Notes: generated by a model not told the origin, from the sequence alone. Counted from the first letter of the stretch, positions 7,510 to 15,313 are shown. The stretch: DNA of 64,000 nucleotides from Pseudoroseicyclus_A sp041714655 (GCF_041714655.1 NZ_CP168219.1:1798001-1862000); one strand, 5' to 3'. A program made the numbers and translations.

Positions 7510-8333
7510 CCAACAGCTTCGGCGGCAATGCCTCGCGGCTGAAGCTGCACCAGGCGGAGGGCCGCGTCGGCCGGCTCAACCGCATCGCCGCCGAGATCGG
7601 CCGCGAGGTGGCCGACAAAGCGGGCCGGCCGGTCATCGTCGCCGGCTCCGTCGGCCCGACGGGCGAGATCATGGCGCCGATGGGCCCGCTGACCAAGTCG
7701 GCGGCGGTGGAGATCTTCCACGAGCAGGCGGAGGCCCTCAAAGAGGGTGGCGCCGACGTGCTCTGGGTCGAGACCATCTCCGCCGCCGACGAGTTCAAGG
7801 CGGCGGCGGAGGCCTTTGCCCTCGCCGACATGCCCTGGTGCGGCACGATGAGCTTCGACACGGCGGGGCGGACGATGATGGGCCTCACCGCCGCTGAGCT
7901 GGTGAAGCTGGTGGGCAAGCTGCCCAACCCGCCCGTCGCCTTCGGCGCCAATTGCGGCGTGGGGGCCTCCGATCTCCTCCGCACCGTGCTCGGCTTCTCC
8001 GCCGCGGGGCCGGAGCAGCCGCTTATCGCCAAGGGCAATGCCGGCATCCCGAAATATGTCGACGGCCATATCCACTACGACGGCACCCCGGCGCTGATGG
8101 CCGATTACGCCGTGCTCGCCCGCGATTCCGGCGCGACGATCATCGGCGGTTGCTGCGGCACGATGCCGGAACACCTCGCCGCCATGCGCGACGCGCTGGA
8201 AACCCGGCCCCCGGGCCCCCGCCCTGCGCTCGAAGACGTGGTGGCCAAGCTCGGCGGCTTCTCCTCCGCCTCCGACGGCTCAGGCGACAACGAACCCCAG
8301 CGCCGCGCGCGGACGGGCCGCCGCCGGCGCTGA
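7320..8333 (+). CDS. bmt: Homocysteine S-methyltransferase domain protein (annotated family: betaine--homocysteine methyltransferase); probable split methionine synthase subunit
   Basis: A 337-residue homocysteine S-methyltransferase. Zinc ligands are Cys212 (FGANCGVG) and Cys278-Cys279 (GGCCGTMPEH); the N-terminal LLADGATGTNLFNMGL is typical. The start at 7320 has an AGGAGG seven bases upstream. In relatives such as Phaeobacter, proteins of this kind supply the homocysteine domain of a methionine synthase split over separate genes, so the betaine label may be misleading. The pterin-domain partner is at 47833-48888. The C-terminus ends in an Arg-rich tail (RRARTGRRRR) absent from the core fold. 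The 5' end overlaps the MprF-like frame by 190 nt. Confidence 0.88.
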   Translation: MQDKLRALLGQRDWLLADGATGTNLFNMGLEAGEAPELWNETHPERIQALYEGAVGAGSDIFLTNSFGGNASRLKLHQAEGRVGRLNRIAAEIGREVADKAGRPVIVAGSVGPTGEIMAPMGPLTKSAAVEIFHEQAEALKEGGADVLWVETISAADEFKAAAEAFALADMPWCGTMSFDTAGRTMMGLTAAELVKLVGKLPNPPVAFGANCGVGASDLLRTVLGFSAAGPEQPLIAKGNAGIPKYVDGHIHYDGTPALMADYAVLARDSGATIIGGCCGTMPEHLAAMRDALETRPPGPRPALEDVVAKLGGFSSASDGSGDNEPQRRARTGRRRR

Positions 8334-8340
8334 TCTGCCT

Positions 8341-8423
8341 GTTTCATCTGGCCTAAAATACCTCGGGGGTCGCCATTGGTGCGCCATTGGTTCAAGCACC
8401 AATGGCGACGGGGCAGAGCCCCC
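8341..8423 (+). repeat. Dispersed palindromic repeat, copy 1
   Basis: The head TAAAATACCTCGGGGG is followed by a perfect 14-bp inverted repeat (GTCGCCATTGGTGC at 8369-8382, GCACCAATGGCGAC at 8396-8409) and then a GGGGC-AGA-GCCCC hairpin. The stem module is nearly identical to that at 52659-52700. It lies in the convergent gap between bmt and proA, where it could also act as a transcription terminator. Confidence 0.8.
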
Positions 8424-8436
8424 ACACGACCTGCGA

Positions 8437-8456
8437 GCCCGCCCGTCAGGGCGGGC
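8437..8456 (-). terminator. Hairpin downstream of proA
   Basis: GCCCGCCC and GGGCGGGC form a perfect 8-bp stem with a 4-nt loop, 5 nt past the proA stop. No T-run follows. Confidence 0.5.
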
Positions 8457-8460
8457 CGAG

Positions 8461-9726
8461 CTAGCGGCGAACCGCGCCCTTGCCCTCGACGAGATACTTG
8501 AAGCTGGTCAGTTGCTCCGCCCCGACCGGCCCCCGCGCATGCATCTTGCCGGTGGCGATGCCGATCTCCGCCCCCATGCCGAACTCGCCGCCATCGGCGA
8601 ATTGCGTCGAGGCGTTGCGCATCAGGATGGCCGAATCGAGCCGCTCGAAGAAATGCGCCGCCGCCTGATCGTCCTCGGTGATGATCGCGTCGGTATGGTT
8701 GGAGCCATAGGTGCGGATGTGCTCGATCGCCTCGTCCACCCCGTCCACCAGCTTCGCCGCGCAGATCATGTCGAGGAATTCCTTGCCGAAATCCTCGGGA
8801 GAGGCCTTCACCGTCCCCGGCACCTTGGCCAGATCGCCCGCCGCCCGCACCTCGACGCCCGCCTTGAGGAGCGCCTCGATCAGGATCGGGCCGTGCTGCG
8901 TGTAGAAGCGCCAGTCGATCAGCAGGCATTCGAGCGCGCCGCAGATGCCGGTGCGCCTTGTCTTGGCGTTCAGCACGACCTCCAGCGCCATCGCCGGGTC
9001 GGCCGTGGCGCCGACATAGGTGTGGCAGATGCCCTCCAGATGCGCGAAGACCGGCACCCGCGCCTCGCGCTGGACGAGCCCGACGAGGCCCTTGCCGCCG
9101 CGCGGCACGATCACGTCAATATGCTCCACCATGCGCAGCATCTCGGCCACCGCCTCGCGGTCGCGGACGGGCACGCGCTGGATCGCCGCCTCGGGCAGGC
9201 CGGCCTGGCGGAGGCCCGTCACCAGGCAGTCATGGATCACCGCCGAGGAATTGAAGCTCTCGGAGCCGCCGCGGAGGATCGCGGCATTGCCGGCCTTGAG
9301 GCAAAGCGCCCCGGCATCGGCGGTCACGTTCGGGCGGCTCTCGTAGATCACGCCGATGACGCCGAGGGGCGTCCGCACCCGGCGGATATGGATGCCCGAG
9401 GGCATGTCCCATTCCGCGATGACCTGGCCCACCGGGTCGCGCTGCTCGGCGATGGCGCGCAGGCCCTGCACCATGCCGTCGATCCGGCGCTCGTCGAGCA
9501 TCAACCGGTCCATCATCGCGGGGGAGAGGCCCTTCTCTTCGCCATAGACGAGGTCTTCGCAATTGGCGTCGATGATCTCCTGCCGGCGCTCCCAGAGCGC
9601 GAAGGCGGCGCCCTGCAGCGCCGCGACCTTGCGGTCTTCGGTGGCGAAGGCCAGCTCGGCAGCGGCGGCGCGCGCCTTGCGGCCGATCTCCTGCATCATC
9701 GCGTGGATGTCCTGGGCGTCTTTCAT
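8461..9726 (-). CDS. proA: Gamma-glutamyl phosphate reductase
   Basis: A 421-residue enzyme of proline synthesis that reduces gamma-glutamyl phosphate to the semialdehyde with NADPH. Recognisable segments are IYESRPNVTADAGALCLKAG, NAAILRGGSESFNS, VPRGGKGLV and the catalytic cysteine in RRTGICGALECLL (Cys262). The start at 9726 (MKDAQDIHAMM) follows a good GGAGAGAG-type ribosome-binding site; the longer open frame to 9780 is not conserved. It is the last gene of an obgE-proB-kinase-proA run. Confidence 0.97.
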   Translation of the reverse strand: MKDAQDIHAMMQEIGRKARAAAAELAFATEDRKVAALQGAAFALWERRQEIIDANCEDLVYGEEKGLSPAMMDRLMLDERRIDGMVQGLRAIAEQRDPVGQVIAEWDMPSGIHIRRVRTPLGVIGVIYESRPNVTADAGALCLKAGNAAILRGGSESFNSSAVIHDCLVTGLRQAGLPEAAIQRVPVRDREAVAEMLRMVEHIDVIVPRGGKGLVGLVQREARVPVFAHLEGICHTYVGATADPAMALEVVLNAKTRRTGICGALECLLIDWRFYTQHGPILIEALLKAGVEVRAAGDLAKVPGTVKASPEDFGKEFLDMICAAKLVDGVDEAIEHIRTYGSNHTDAIITEDDQAAAHFFERLDSAILMRNASTQFADGGEFGMGAEIGIATGKMHARGPVGAEQLTSFKYLVEGKGAVRR

Positions 9727-9751
9727 GGCTCTCTCCTGTCGGGGGAGAGAC

Positions 9752-10633
9752 TTACGCCCATTCCGCGCCGTTGGGAACATCCGCCAGAGCCCGGCCGAGC
9801 GCCTCCGCGAGCGCGGCGTTGAACGCCAGACCCTCCGCGGACCCGCCCCAGGCGCGGGAGAGGCCGGTGAGCGCCAGCGCCCAGGCGAGCGGCCGCGCCG
9901 GCTCTTCCGGCGTCAGCGCTTTGGCGAGGGCCCGGATACGGGCGGGGTCGAGCGCGAGGCCGGGCCGGCCGACGGGGTTGCGGAAGAGATTGGCGTGCTC
10001 GAAGCCCGGATCGCCCCAGAGCCCCTTGGGGTCGATCACCCGCCAGCCCGAGGGTGTCTCGATGATGTTGTCATGATGGAGATCGCCATGAAGGACGACC
10101 GGCGGCCGGGGGCGGGCGAGCAGCGCCCGGGCGGCACGGGCGGGGGCGAGGCCGGGGTCGGTGCTGCCGAGGAGCGGGGCGAAATGGTCCGGCAGATCCC
10201 CAAGGGCGGGAAGGGTCGAAGGCGTGGAGGGGGGCTGTCTGCCCCCCGACGCCTGCGGCGCCTCCCCCCGAGGATTTTTCGGGAGCAAAGACGGTGCATG
10301 GAGGTGTCGGATGAAATCCGCGAGCCGGGGGAAGGTATCACCGTCGCTGGCGGTGCGGACGCGGTCGCCGAGGGTCGGGCCGTCCAGCCATTCCAGCAAC
10401 ATGGCGTCGGGGGCATGGGCAAGCAGCCGAGCGGCGGCGCGGCCCTGCCAGTGGTGGAGCGCGGTGGCGCCCTGGAGTTCCTCGAGGCCGGCGGGCTTGA
10501 GGAGCTTGAGGGCGGCCGGGCCATGCGGGCTGTCGCAGCGCCAGATGCGGGAGGACGGGGTCTCGGCGACCGGGGTGAGCGGGCCGAGGGACCATTGGGC
10601 CCGCAGCTCCGCCGCGCGACCCTCGGGGCTCAC
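9752..10633 (-). CDS. Aminoglycoside/hydroxyurea-type small-molecule phosphotransferase, with an in-frame repeat insert
   Basis: A 293-residue kinase-like protein whose catalytic loop is HGDLHHDNIIETPSGWRVID, followed by PKGLWGDPGFEHANLFRNP. This pattern belongs to the streptomycin 6-kinase/hydroxyurea phosphotransferase branch of the APH superfamily. A GTG start at 10633 overlaps the proB stop by 3 nt, pointing to translational coupling. Residues about 114-137 (beginning SLLPKNPRGEAPQASGG) are encoded by a copy of the dispersed palindromic repeat and are probably a recent insertion in a loop. The physiological substrate is unknown; resistance should not be assumed. Confidence 0.85.
   Translation of the reverse strand: MSPEGRAAELRAQWSLGPLTPVAETPSSRIWRCDSPHGPAALKLLKPAGLEELQGATALHHWQGRAAARLLAHAPDAMLLEWLDGPTLGDRVRTASDGDTFPRLADFIRHLHAPSLLPKNPRGEAPQASGGRQPPSTPSTLPALGDLPDHFAPLLGSTDPGLAPARAARALLARPRPPVVLHGDLHHDNIIETPSGWRVIDPKGLWGDPGFEHANLFRNPVGRPGLALDPARIRALAKALTPEEPARPLAWALALTGLSRAWGGSAEGLAFNAALAEALGRALADVPNGAEWA
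10225..10292 (-). repeat. Dispersed palindromic repeat, copy 2, inside a coding sequence
   Basis: Positions 10264-10292 are the exact reverse complement of 52630-52658 (29 of 29 nt; head GTCTTTGCTCCCGAAA). The rest of the element is a GGCGCC-GCAGGCG segment and a perfect hairpin GGGGGGC/GCCCCCC (10229-10247, loop TGTCT on the plus strand). It sits in frame within the kinase gene and adds about 24 residues without a stop codon. Confidence 0.85.
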
Positions 10634-11742
10634 AGCACCATGTCGTCGCGGTGGATGAGCGCGGCGCGGCCCTTGTAGCCGAGGATCGTCGCGATCTCCG
10701 CCGAGCGGCGGCCGCGGATGGCGCGGACCTCCTCCGCCGTGTAGCGGCTGAGCCCGAGCCCCAGCGCCCGGCCCGTGGCGGAGCGGATGGTCACCGGCTC
10801 GCCCCGGCCGAAGGCGCCCGTCACCCCGGTCACCCCGGCGGGGAGCAGCGACTTGCCGCCCTTCAGCGCCGTCTCGGCGCCCGCATCCACCACCACCTCG
10901 CCCCGCGGCTTCATCGCGGCGATCCACATCTTGCGGGCGACCTGCGGGGTGGTGTGGGCGGTGAACCAGGTGGCGGGGGCGCCGCCTTCGAGGGCCGCGA
11001 GCGGCCCAATCGCCGAGCCGAGCGTGATCGCCATGGCGCAGCCGCCCTCCACCGCCAGCCGCGCCGCCATCACCTTGGTGCGCATCCCGCCCTTCGAGAC
11101 GCCGGAGATGCCGTCGCCGGCCATGGCCTCGATCTCGGGCGTGATCTCGTCCACCACGTCGAGCCGGCGGGCGCCGGGGTCGAGCGAGGGGTTTGCCGTA
11201 TAGAGCCCGTCGACATCGGAGAGGAGCACCAGCACGTCGGCGCCGATGGTCACGGCGACCTGCGCCGCCAGCCGGTCGTTGTCGCCATAGCGGATCTCGT
11301 CGGTGGCGATGGTGTCGTTCTCGTTGACGATGGGGGTCACGCCGAGGGCGAGGAGCGTCTCCATCGTCGCGCGGGAATTGAGGTAGCGGCGGCGGTCGGC
11401 GCTGTCCTCGAGCGTCACGAGCACCTGGCCGGTGGTGATGCCATGCGGCGCCAGCGCCTCTTCATAGGCGCGCGCCAGGCGGATCTGGCCGACGGCGGCG
11501 GCGGCCTGGGCCTGCTCCAGCGGCAGGGCGCCGGCGGGCAGGCCGAGCGAGAGGCGCCCGAGCGCGATGGAACCGGAGGAGACGAGCACGACCTGCTGCC
11601 CCCGGGCGCGGAGGCGCGCCACATCCTCGGCAAGCGCCCGGAGCCAGTCGGAGCGGAGGCCGCCGGGCCCCACGAGCAGCGCCGAGCCGATCTTGACGAC
11701 GACGCGCCGCGCGTCGCGGAAGGTCGTGTTCAGGGCTCCCAC
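10630..11742 (-). CDS. proB: Glutamate 5-kinase
   Basis: A 370-residue gamma-glutamyl kinase, the first and feedback-controlled step of proline synthesis. It has an amino-acid kinase domain (VVVKIGSALLVGPGG; LLSDVDGLYTANPSLD; GISGVSKGGMRTKV) and a C-terminal PUA domain (from about residue 275: MKPRGEVVVDAGAETALKGG). The start is GTG at 11742, overlapping the end of obgE by 13 nt and preceded by a strong GGAGGAGG inside obgE. The order obgE-proB-kinase-proA suggests one transcript. Confidence 0.97.
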   Translation of the reverse strand: MGALNTTFRDARRVVVKIGSALLVGPGGLRSDWLRALAEDVARLRARGQQVVLVSSGSIALGRLSLGLPAGALPLEQAQAAAAVGQIRLARAYEEALAPHGITTGQVLVTLEDSADRRRYLNSRATMETLLALGVTPIVNENDTIATDEIRYGDNDRLAAQVAVTIGADVLVLLSDVDGLYTANPSLDPGARRLDVVDEITPEIEAMAGDGISGVSKGGMRTKVMAARLAVEGGCAMAITLGSAIGPLAALEGGAPATWFTAHTTPQVARKMWIAAMKPRGEVVVDAGAETALKGGKSLLPAGVTGVTGAFGRGEPVTIRSATGRALGLGLSRYTAEEVRAIRGRRSAEIATILGYKGRAALIHRDDMVL

Positions 11743-12770
11743 CGCCCCTCCTCCTCGTCGGTCTGCGGAGCTTCCGCCTCCCGCCCCTTGATGATCTCGC
11801 GGCGGAGCGCGCGCAGGACGCCCGTCACCCCGTCCCCCGAGACGGCCGACATGGCGTGGACGGGGCCGCCGGTCTTGGCGCGGAAGGCGGCGACCAGCTC
11901 TTCGAGGTGATCGGCCGGGATCGAATCCGTCTTCGTCACCACTGTCACCCGCGGCTTGTCGGCCAGCGCGCCGCCATAGGCCTCGAGCTCGCCGAGGATC
12001 GTCGCGTGGTCTTCAAGCGGGTCGATCGCCGTGCCGTCGACGAGGTGGAGGAGCACGGCGCAGCGCTCGACATGGCCGAGGAACTGGTCGCCGAGCCCCC
12101 TGCCCTCGCTCGCGCCCTCGATGAGGCCGGGGATGTCGGCCACCACGAATTCCGCCCCGTCGACGCCGACCACGCCGAGGTTGGGCACCAGCGTCGTGAA
12201 CGGGTAGTCCGCGATCTTGGGGCGGGCGTTGGAGGTGGCGGCGAGGAAGGTGCTCTTGCCGGCATTGGGGAGGCCCAGAAGCCCCACATCGGCGATGAGC
12301 TTCAGGCGCAGCCAGATCTCGCGCTCCACGCCCTCCTGCCCCGGGTTGGCCTTGCGGGGCGCCTGGTTGGTGGAGGTCTTGAACCGCAGGTTGCCCCAGC
12401 CGCCGTTGCCGCCCTTGGCGAGAAGCACGCGCTGGCCCGGCGTCGTCAGGTCGGCGATCAGCGTCTCGCCATCCTCGGCGAGGATCTCGGTGCCGGCGGG
12501 GACTCGAAGCGTGATGTCGTCGCCATCGGCGCCGGTGCGCTGGCTGCCCTGGCCGGAGCGGCCGTTCTTGGCGAAGAAATGCTGCTGGTAGCGGAAGTCG
12601 ATGAGCGTGTTGAGCCCGTCGACCGCCTCGGCCCAGACATCACCGCCCCGGCCGCCGTCGCCGCCGTCGGGCCCGCCGAACTCGACGAATTTCTCGCGCC
12701 GGAACGAGGCGGCGCCGTTGCCGCCCGCGCCGGACCGGATGGTCACCCTAGCCAGATCGAGAAATTTCAT
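11730..12770 (-). CDS. obgE: Obg-family GTPase
   Basis: A 346-residue essential ribosome-associated GTPase. It has the glycine-rich Obg fold at the N-terminus (MKFLDLARVTIRSGAGGNG), then a G domain with the P-loop GLPNAGKSTFL, the switch region YPFTTLVPNLG, DIPGLIEGASEGRGLG and the NKxD-like TKTD. The acidic C-terminus (TDEEEGRWEP) is short. It follows the rplU-rpmA region in the usual alphaproteobacterial order, with the acetyltransferase genes between. Confidence 0.97.
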   Translation of the reverse strand: MKFLDLARVTIRSGAGGNGAASFRREKFVEFGGPDGGDGGRGGDVWAEAVDGLNTLIDFRYQQHFFAKNGRSGQGSQRTGADGDDITLRVPAGTEILAEDGETLIADLTTPGQRVLLAKGGNGGWGNLRFKTSTNQAPRKANPGQEGVEREIWLRLKLIADVGLLGLPNAGKSTFLAATSNARPKIADYPFTTLVPNLGVVGVDGAEFVVADIPGLIEGASEGRGLGDQFLGHVERCAVLLHLVDGTAIDPLEDHATILGELEAYGGALADKPRVTVVTKTDSIPADHLEELVAAFRAKTGGPVHAMSAVSGDGVTGVLRALRREIIKGREAEAPQTDEEEGRWEP

Positions 12771-12786
12771 GCCGCCAATGCCCTAA

Positions 12787-12811
12787 CCTGAGGCGTGGGG
12801 CTTACCTCAGG
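12787..12811. promoter_or_regulatory. CCTGAGG/CCTCAGG inverted repeat upstream of obgE
   Basis: A perfect 7-bp inverted repeat with an 11-nt spacer lies in the 83-nt gap before obgE. It may be a leader hairpin or an operator; no known regulator is recognised. Confidence 0.35.
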
Positions 12812-12853
12812 CGGGGCGCGCGCTCAAGCGACTCTCCTGCGCGCTTCTGGCGG

Positions 12854-13333
12854 TCACCCGCCCCAGTCGGCGCGCGCGAGGCGGAAACGGCGGATGGCCA
12901 CCACCTCGCGGCGCGACTTCGACCAGTCGAGCTGCAGCGGCAGCTCCTGAAAGCCGAGCTTGAGGAGGACCCGCGCCGAGGCGGGATTGTCCGCCCAGGC
13001 GGAGCCGGTGATCGCCTCCACCTCGCCCGCGAAGGCCGCCGTCAGCGCGGCGCGCCCGGCGCGGGTGGCGATGCCGCGGCCGGCGAGGTCCATCCGGTAC
13101 ATGTAGCCGAGATCGTTGTTCACCACGCCCACGGTGCCGAGAAGCCGCCGGCCCTCGAAGACGCCCCAGACGAAGCCGTCGCCGCCATAGGGAGCCGAGC
13201 GCGCCTCGCTGAACTCTTTGCGCGGCGGCCAGGGCCAGCCGCCGAGCTGGCGCACGACGGCCCAGTCGGAGGCGATCTCGTGGAGCTGGGCGGCATCGCC
13301 CGGGCCGAGATTGCGATAGCTGAGCTCATCCAT
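12854..13333 (-). CDS. GNAT-family N-acetyltransferase (1 of 4)
   Basis: A 159-residue GNAT protein. The acetyl-CoA-binding core is LAGRGIATRAGRAALTAAF (Q/RxxGxG/A type), followed by the helix ASARVLLKLGF. It resembles RimJ/RimL-type acetyltransferases, which modify N-termini or small molecules; the substrate is not readable. It overlaps the preceding GNAT gene by 8 nt and is the last of four consecutive same-strand GNAT genes. Confidence 0.85.
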   Translation of the reverse strand: MDELSYRNLGPGDAAQLHEIASDWAVVRQLGGWPWPPRKEFSEARSAPYGGDGFVWGVFEGRRLLGTVGVVNNDLGYMYRMDLAGRGIATRAGRAALTAAFAGEVEAITGSAWADNPASARVLLKLGFQELPLQLDWSKSRREVVAIRRFRLARADWGG

Positions 13334-13844
13334 GGCTGGCCTGCCAGTCTGCCCGCGTCAGCACCAGCTCCACCCCCGGCAGGTCGTGCCCATGCAGGCG
13401 CGAGGGCCTCGTGACGCGCGCCGTCTCGCGAAAGCCCAGCCCGGCCAGCAGCCACGCCGAGGCGACATTGGCCTCGAAATGGCCGGCCTCGATCGCCTCC
13501 AGACCGGGGCGTGTACGGAAGGCATGGGCGATCAGCGCCGTGGCCGCCTCGCGCGCCACGCCCCGGCCCCAATGCTCCCGGGCGATCATCAGACCGAGCG
13601 AGCCGTCCACCAGAGTGACACGGCCCAGATAACGCCCGCCTTCCAGGATCGAGAGCCGCCAGCCGCGGGCCGGGTCGAGCGACAGGAAGCGGGCGGTCAC
13701 GACCTCCTCCACCGGCGGATGCGGCCAGACGGCGCAATATTCGATGACCTCCCGGTCGCTCACGAGGGCGCGGAAGGCCGCGCGATCCTCCTCCGCCTCG
13801 GGGCGGAGGGTCAGGCGGCCCGTGTCGATCACCGTGTCGATCAC
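13326..13844 (-). CDS. GNAT-family N-acetyltransferase (2 of 4)
   Basis: A 172-residue RimJ/RimL-like acetyltransferase with the N-terminal TGRLTLRPEAEEDRAAFRAL, the CoA-binding REHWGRGVAREAATALIAHA and the C-terminal helix NVASAWLLAGLGF. The chosen GTG at 13844 overlaps the preceding stop (GTGA), fitting translational coupling; alternatives are GTG codons at 13859 and 13832. The first eight codons contain a perfect tandem duplication of GTGATCGACACG, which itself supplies two possible GTG starts. Confidence 0.83.
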   Translation of the reverse strand: MIDTVIDTGRLTLRPEAEEDRAAFRALVSDREVIEYCAVWPHPPVEEVVTARFLSLDPARGWRLSILEGGRYLGRVTLVDGSLGLMIAREHWGRGVAREAATALIAHAFRTRPGLEAIEAGHFEANVASAWLLAGLGFRETARVTRPSRLHGHDLPGVELVLTRADWQASHG

Positions 13845-14341
13845 CGCACCGCCTCCCACGCCTCGCGGGTCAGGACCATTTCCTGCAGGGCCAAAGTCTG
13901 GCCCATCGGGCAGTGAAAGCGGGGGAGGAGGCGGGTGGGCGCGAAGCCGAGCTTCGTCAGCACTGCCCGCGAGGGGCCGTTGCCGAGGAAATAGCCCGAC
14001 AGGAGCGGCGCCTGATCCTCCACGAACCGCCAGCCCAGCACCGCCCGGGCGGCCTCGCTCATGATCCCCTGCCCCCAGACGGGCACGGCCAGCCAGTAGC
14101 CGAATTCGTCAGCGGCATCGACGATGCCGACCACCCGGCCGCCCATCTCGATGGCGAAGGCCCCGGCGGAGGCGTCATCGCCGATGAACCATTCCGCATC
14201 CGCCAGCCTGTAGGGCCAGGGCGGCGAGGAGAGCCATTGCATGACCCGCCAGTCGCCGATTCCCTCCGCCACCGCCGGCGCATCCGCCGCCTGCAGCGGG
14301 CGCAGCCGCAGGCGGGCTGTCCGCAGCTCGGGCAGGCTCAT
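13841..14341 (-). CDS. GNAT-family N-acetyltransferase (3 of 4)
   Basis: A 166-residue RimJ/RimL-like acetyltransferase. Its start at 14341 (MSLPELRTARLRLRPLQAAD) overlaps the upstream stop by 4 nt (ATGA). The CoA-binding loop is VPVWGQGIMSEAARAVLGW and the C-terminal helix is GPSRAVLTKLGF. The longer open frame upstream has no family similarity. Confidence 0.85.
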   Translation of the reverse strand: MSLPELRTARLRLRPLQAADAPAVAEGIGDWRVMQWLSSPPWPYRLADAEWFIGDDASAGAFAIEMGGRVVGIVDAADEFGYWLAVPVWGQGIMSEAARAVLGWRFVEDQAPLLSGYFLGNGPSRAVLTKLGFAPTRLLPRFHCPMGQTLALQEMVLTREAWEAVR

Positions 14342-14892
14342 CGTTTCAGCTTCAGCGTATAGGTCCAGGTCGGCACATTGGCGTCGCGGGCCAGGCAGAA
14401 GGCCTCGGCATCGCCGAGATAGTCGAAGCCGCAATTGGTCAGAACCCGGGCGGAACCGGGATTGTCCTGAAAGACCTCGGCGAAGAGCTGGGCACTGTCA
14501 TGCGGGTTGGCGGCGATGAGGGCGCGGAGCGCCTCGGTCGCGAGTCCGGTGTTCCAGAAGGCCGGGGCCACCCAGTAACGCACCTGGGTCTGCGCCCGCT
14601 CCAGCGGCGTCAGCACCACGAGCCCGAGGAACTCGCTGCCCCCCGAGGCGGAGCTGTCGAGCGCCCAGACATCCTCAATCCGGTCGTCCGCGCTGGCGCG
14701 GGCTATGAAGGCCTCGGCGGCCCCCGGCGGATAGGGATGCGGGATGTTCGGCGTCGCCCGCGCAAGGCGGCGGTCGCCGGCGTAATGCGAGATGAGCCCG
14801 GCATCGGAAGGCCGCAGCGGGCGCAGCGAGAAGCGCTCGGCCTCGATCACGGGCTGCACCCTCGACTGGCTCATGTCTTGCGCAGTGGTCAT
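14338..14892 (-). CDS. GNAT-family N-acetyltransferase (4 of 4)
   Basis: A 184-residue RimJ/RimL-like acetyltransferase and the first gene of the four-gene acetyltransferase run. Typical segments are AERFSLRPLRPSDAGLISHY, YWVAPAFWNTGLATEALRAL (an N-T-G variant of the usual GxGxA loop) and NPGSARVLTNCGFDYLGD. It lies downstream of a strong terminator after rpmA, so the run probably has its own promoter in the 86-nt gap. Confidence 0.84.
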   Translation of the reverse strand: MTTAQDMSQSRVQPVIEAERFSLRPLRPSDAGLISHYAGDRRLARATPNIPHPYPPGAAEAFIARASADDRIEDVWALDSSASGGSEFLGLVVLTPLERAQTQVRYWVAPAFWNTGLATEALRALIAANPHDSAQLFAEVFQDNPGSARVLTNCGFDYLGDAEAFCLARDANVPTWTYTLKLKR

Positions 14893-14978
14893 TGTCTCCT
14901 CCTCGGCGGATCACCGCCCTAACGGATGGACCTGAAGGAAGCGCGAACCTCGACAATCGTACGAAAAGAAATGCGAAA

Positions 14979-15004
14979 GGGGGCCGGCGCTGTCGCCGGC
15001 CCCC
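14979..15004 (-). terminator. Strong terminator after rpmA
   Basis: GGGGGCCGGC and GCCGGCCCCC form a perfect 10-bp stem with a 6-nt loop; on the minus strand it is followed by TTTCGCATTTC. It lies 25 nt past the rpmA stop. Confidence 0.8.
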
Positions 15005-15028
15005 TGAATGTGTCCCTGGTGGGCCGGC

Positions 15029-15298
15029 CTATTCGGCGGCTTCGGCCACCGGAAGAACGGAAATGAAAGTGCGGCCCTTGAGGCCTTTGTGGAAGGTCAC
15101 GCGGCCTTCGGCGGTGGCGAAGATCGTGTGATCCTTGCCCATGCCGACGCCGGCGCCCGGCCACATCTTGGTGCCGCGCTGACGCATGATGATGTTGCCC
15201 GGGATGACGACTTCGCCACCGAACTTCTTGACGCCGAGACGGCGGCCGGCGCTGTCGCGCCCGTTGCGGCTGGAACCGCCTGCTTTCTTGTGAGCCAT
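15029..15298 (-). CDS. rpmA: 50S ribosomal protein bL27
   Basis: An 89-residue bL27 beginning MAHKKAGGSSRNGRDSAGRR, with GGEVVIPGNIIMRQRGTK. It sits at the peptidyl-transferase region of the large subunit. It lies 15 nt downstream of rplU, the usual pairing. No cleavable Firmicute-type N-terminal extension is present. Confidence 0.98.
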   Translation of the reverse strand: MAHKKAGGSSRNGRDSAGRRLGVKKFGGEVVIPGNIIMRQRGTKMWPGAGVGMGKDHTIFATAEGRVTFHKGLKGRTFISVLPVAEAAE

Positions 15299-15313
15299 GA
15301 GTTCTGTCTCCTC

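Noticed and set aside
10100..10640. Calling the APH-type kinase an antibiotic-resistance gene
   Set aside because: The family includes many housekeeping small-molecule kinases, the gene is fixed between proB and proA, and no substrate evidence exists.
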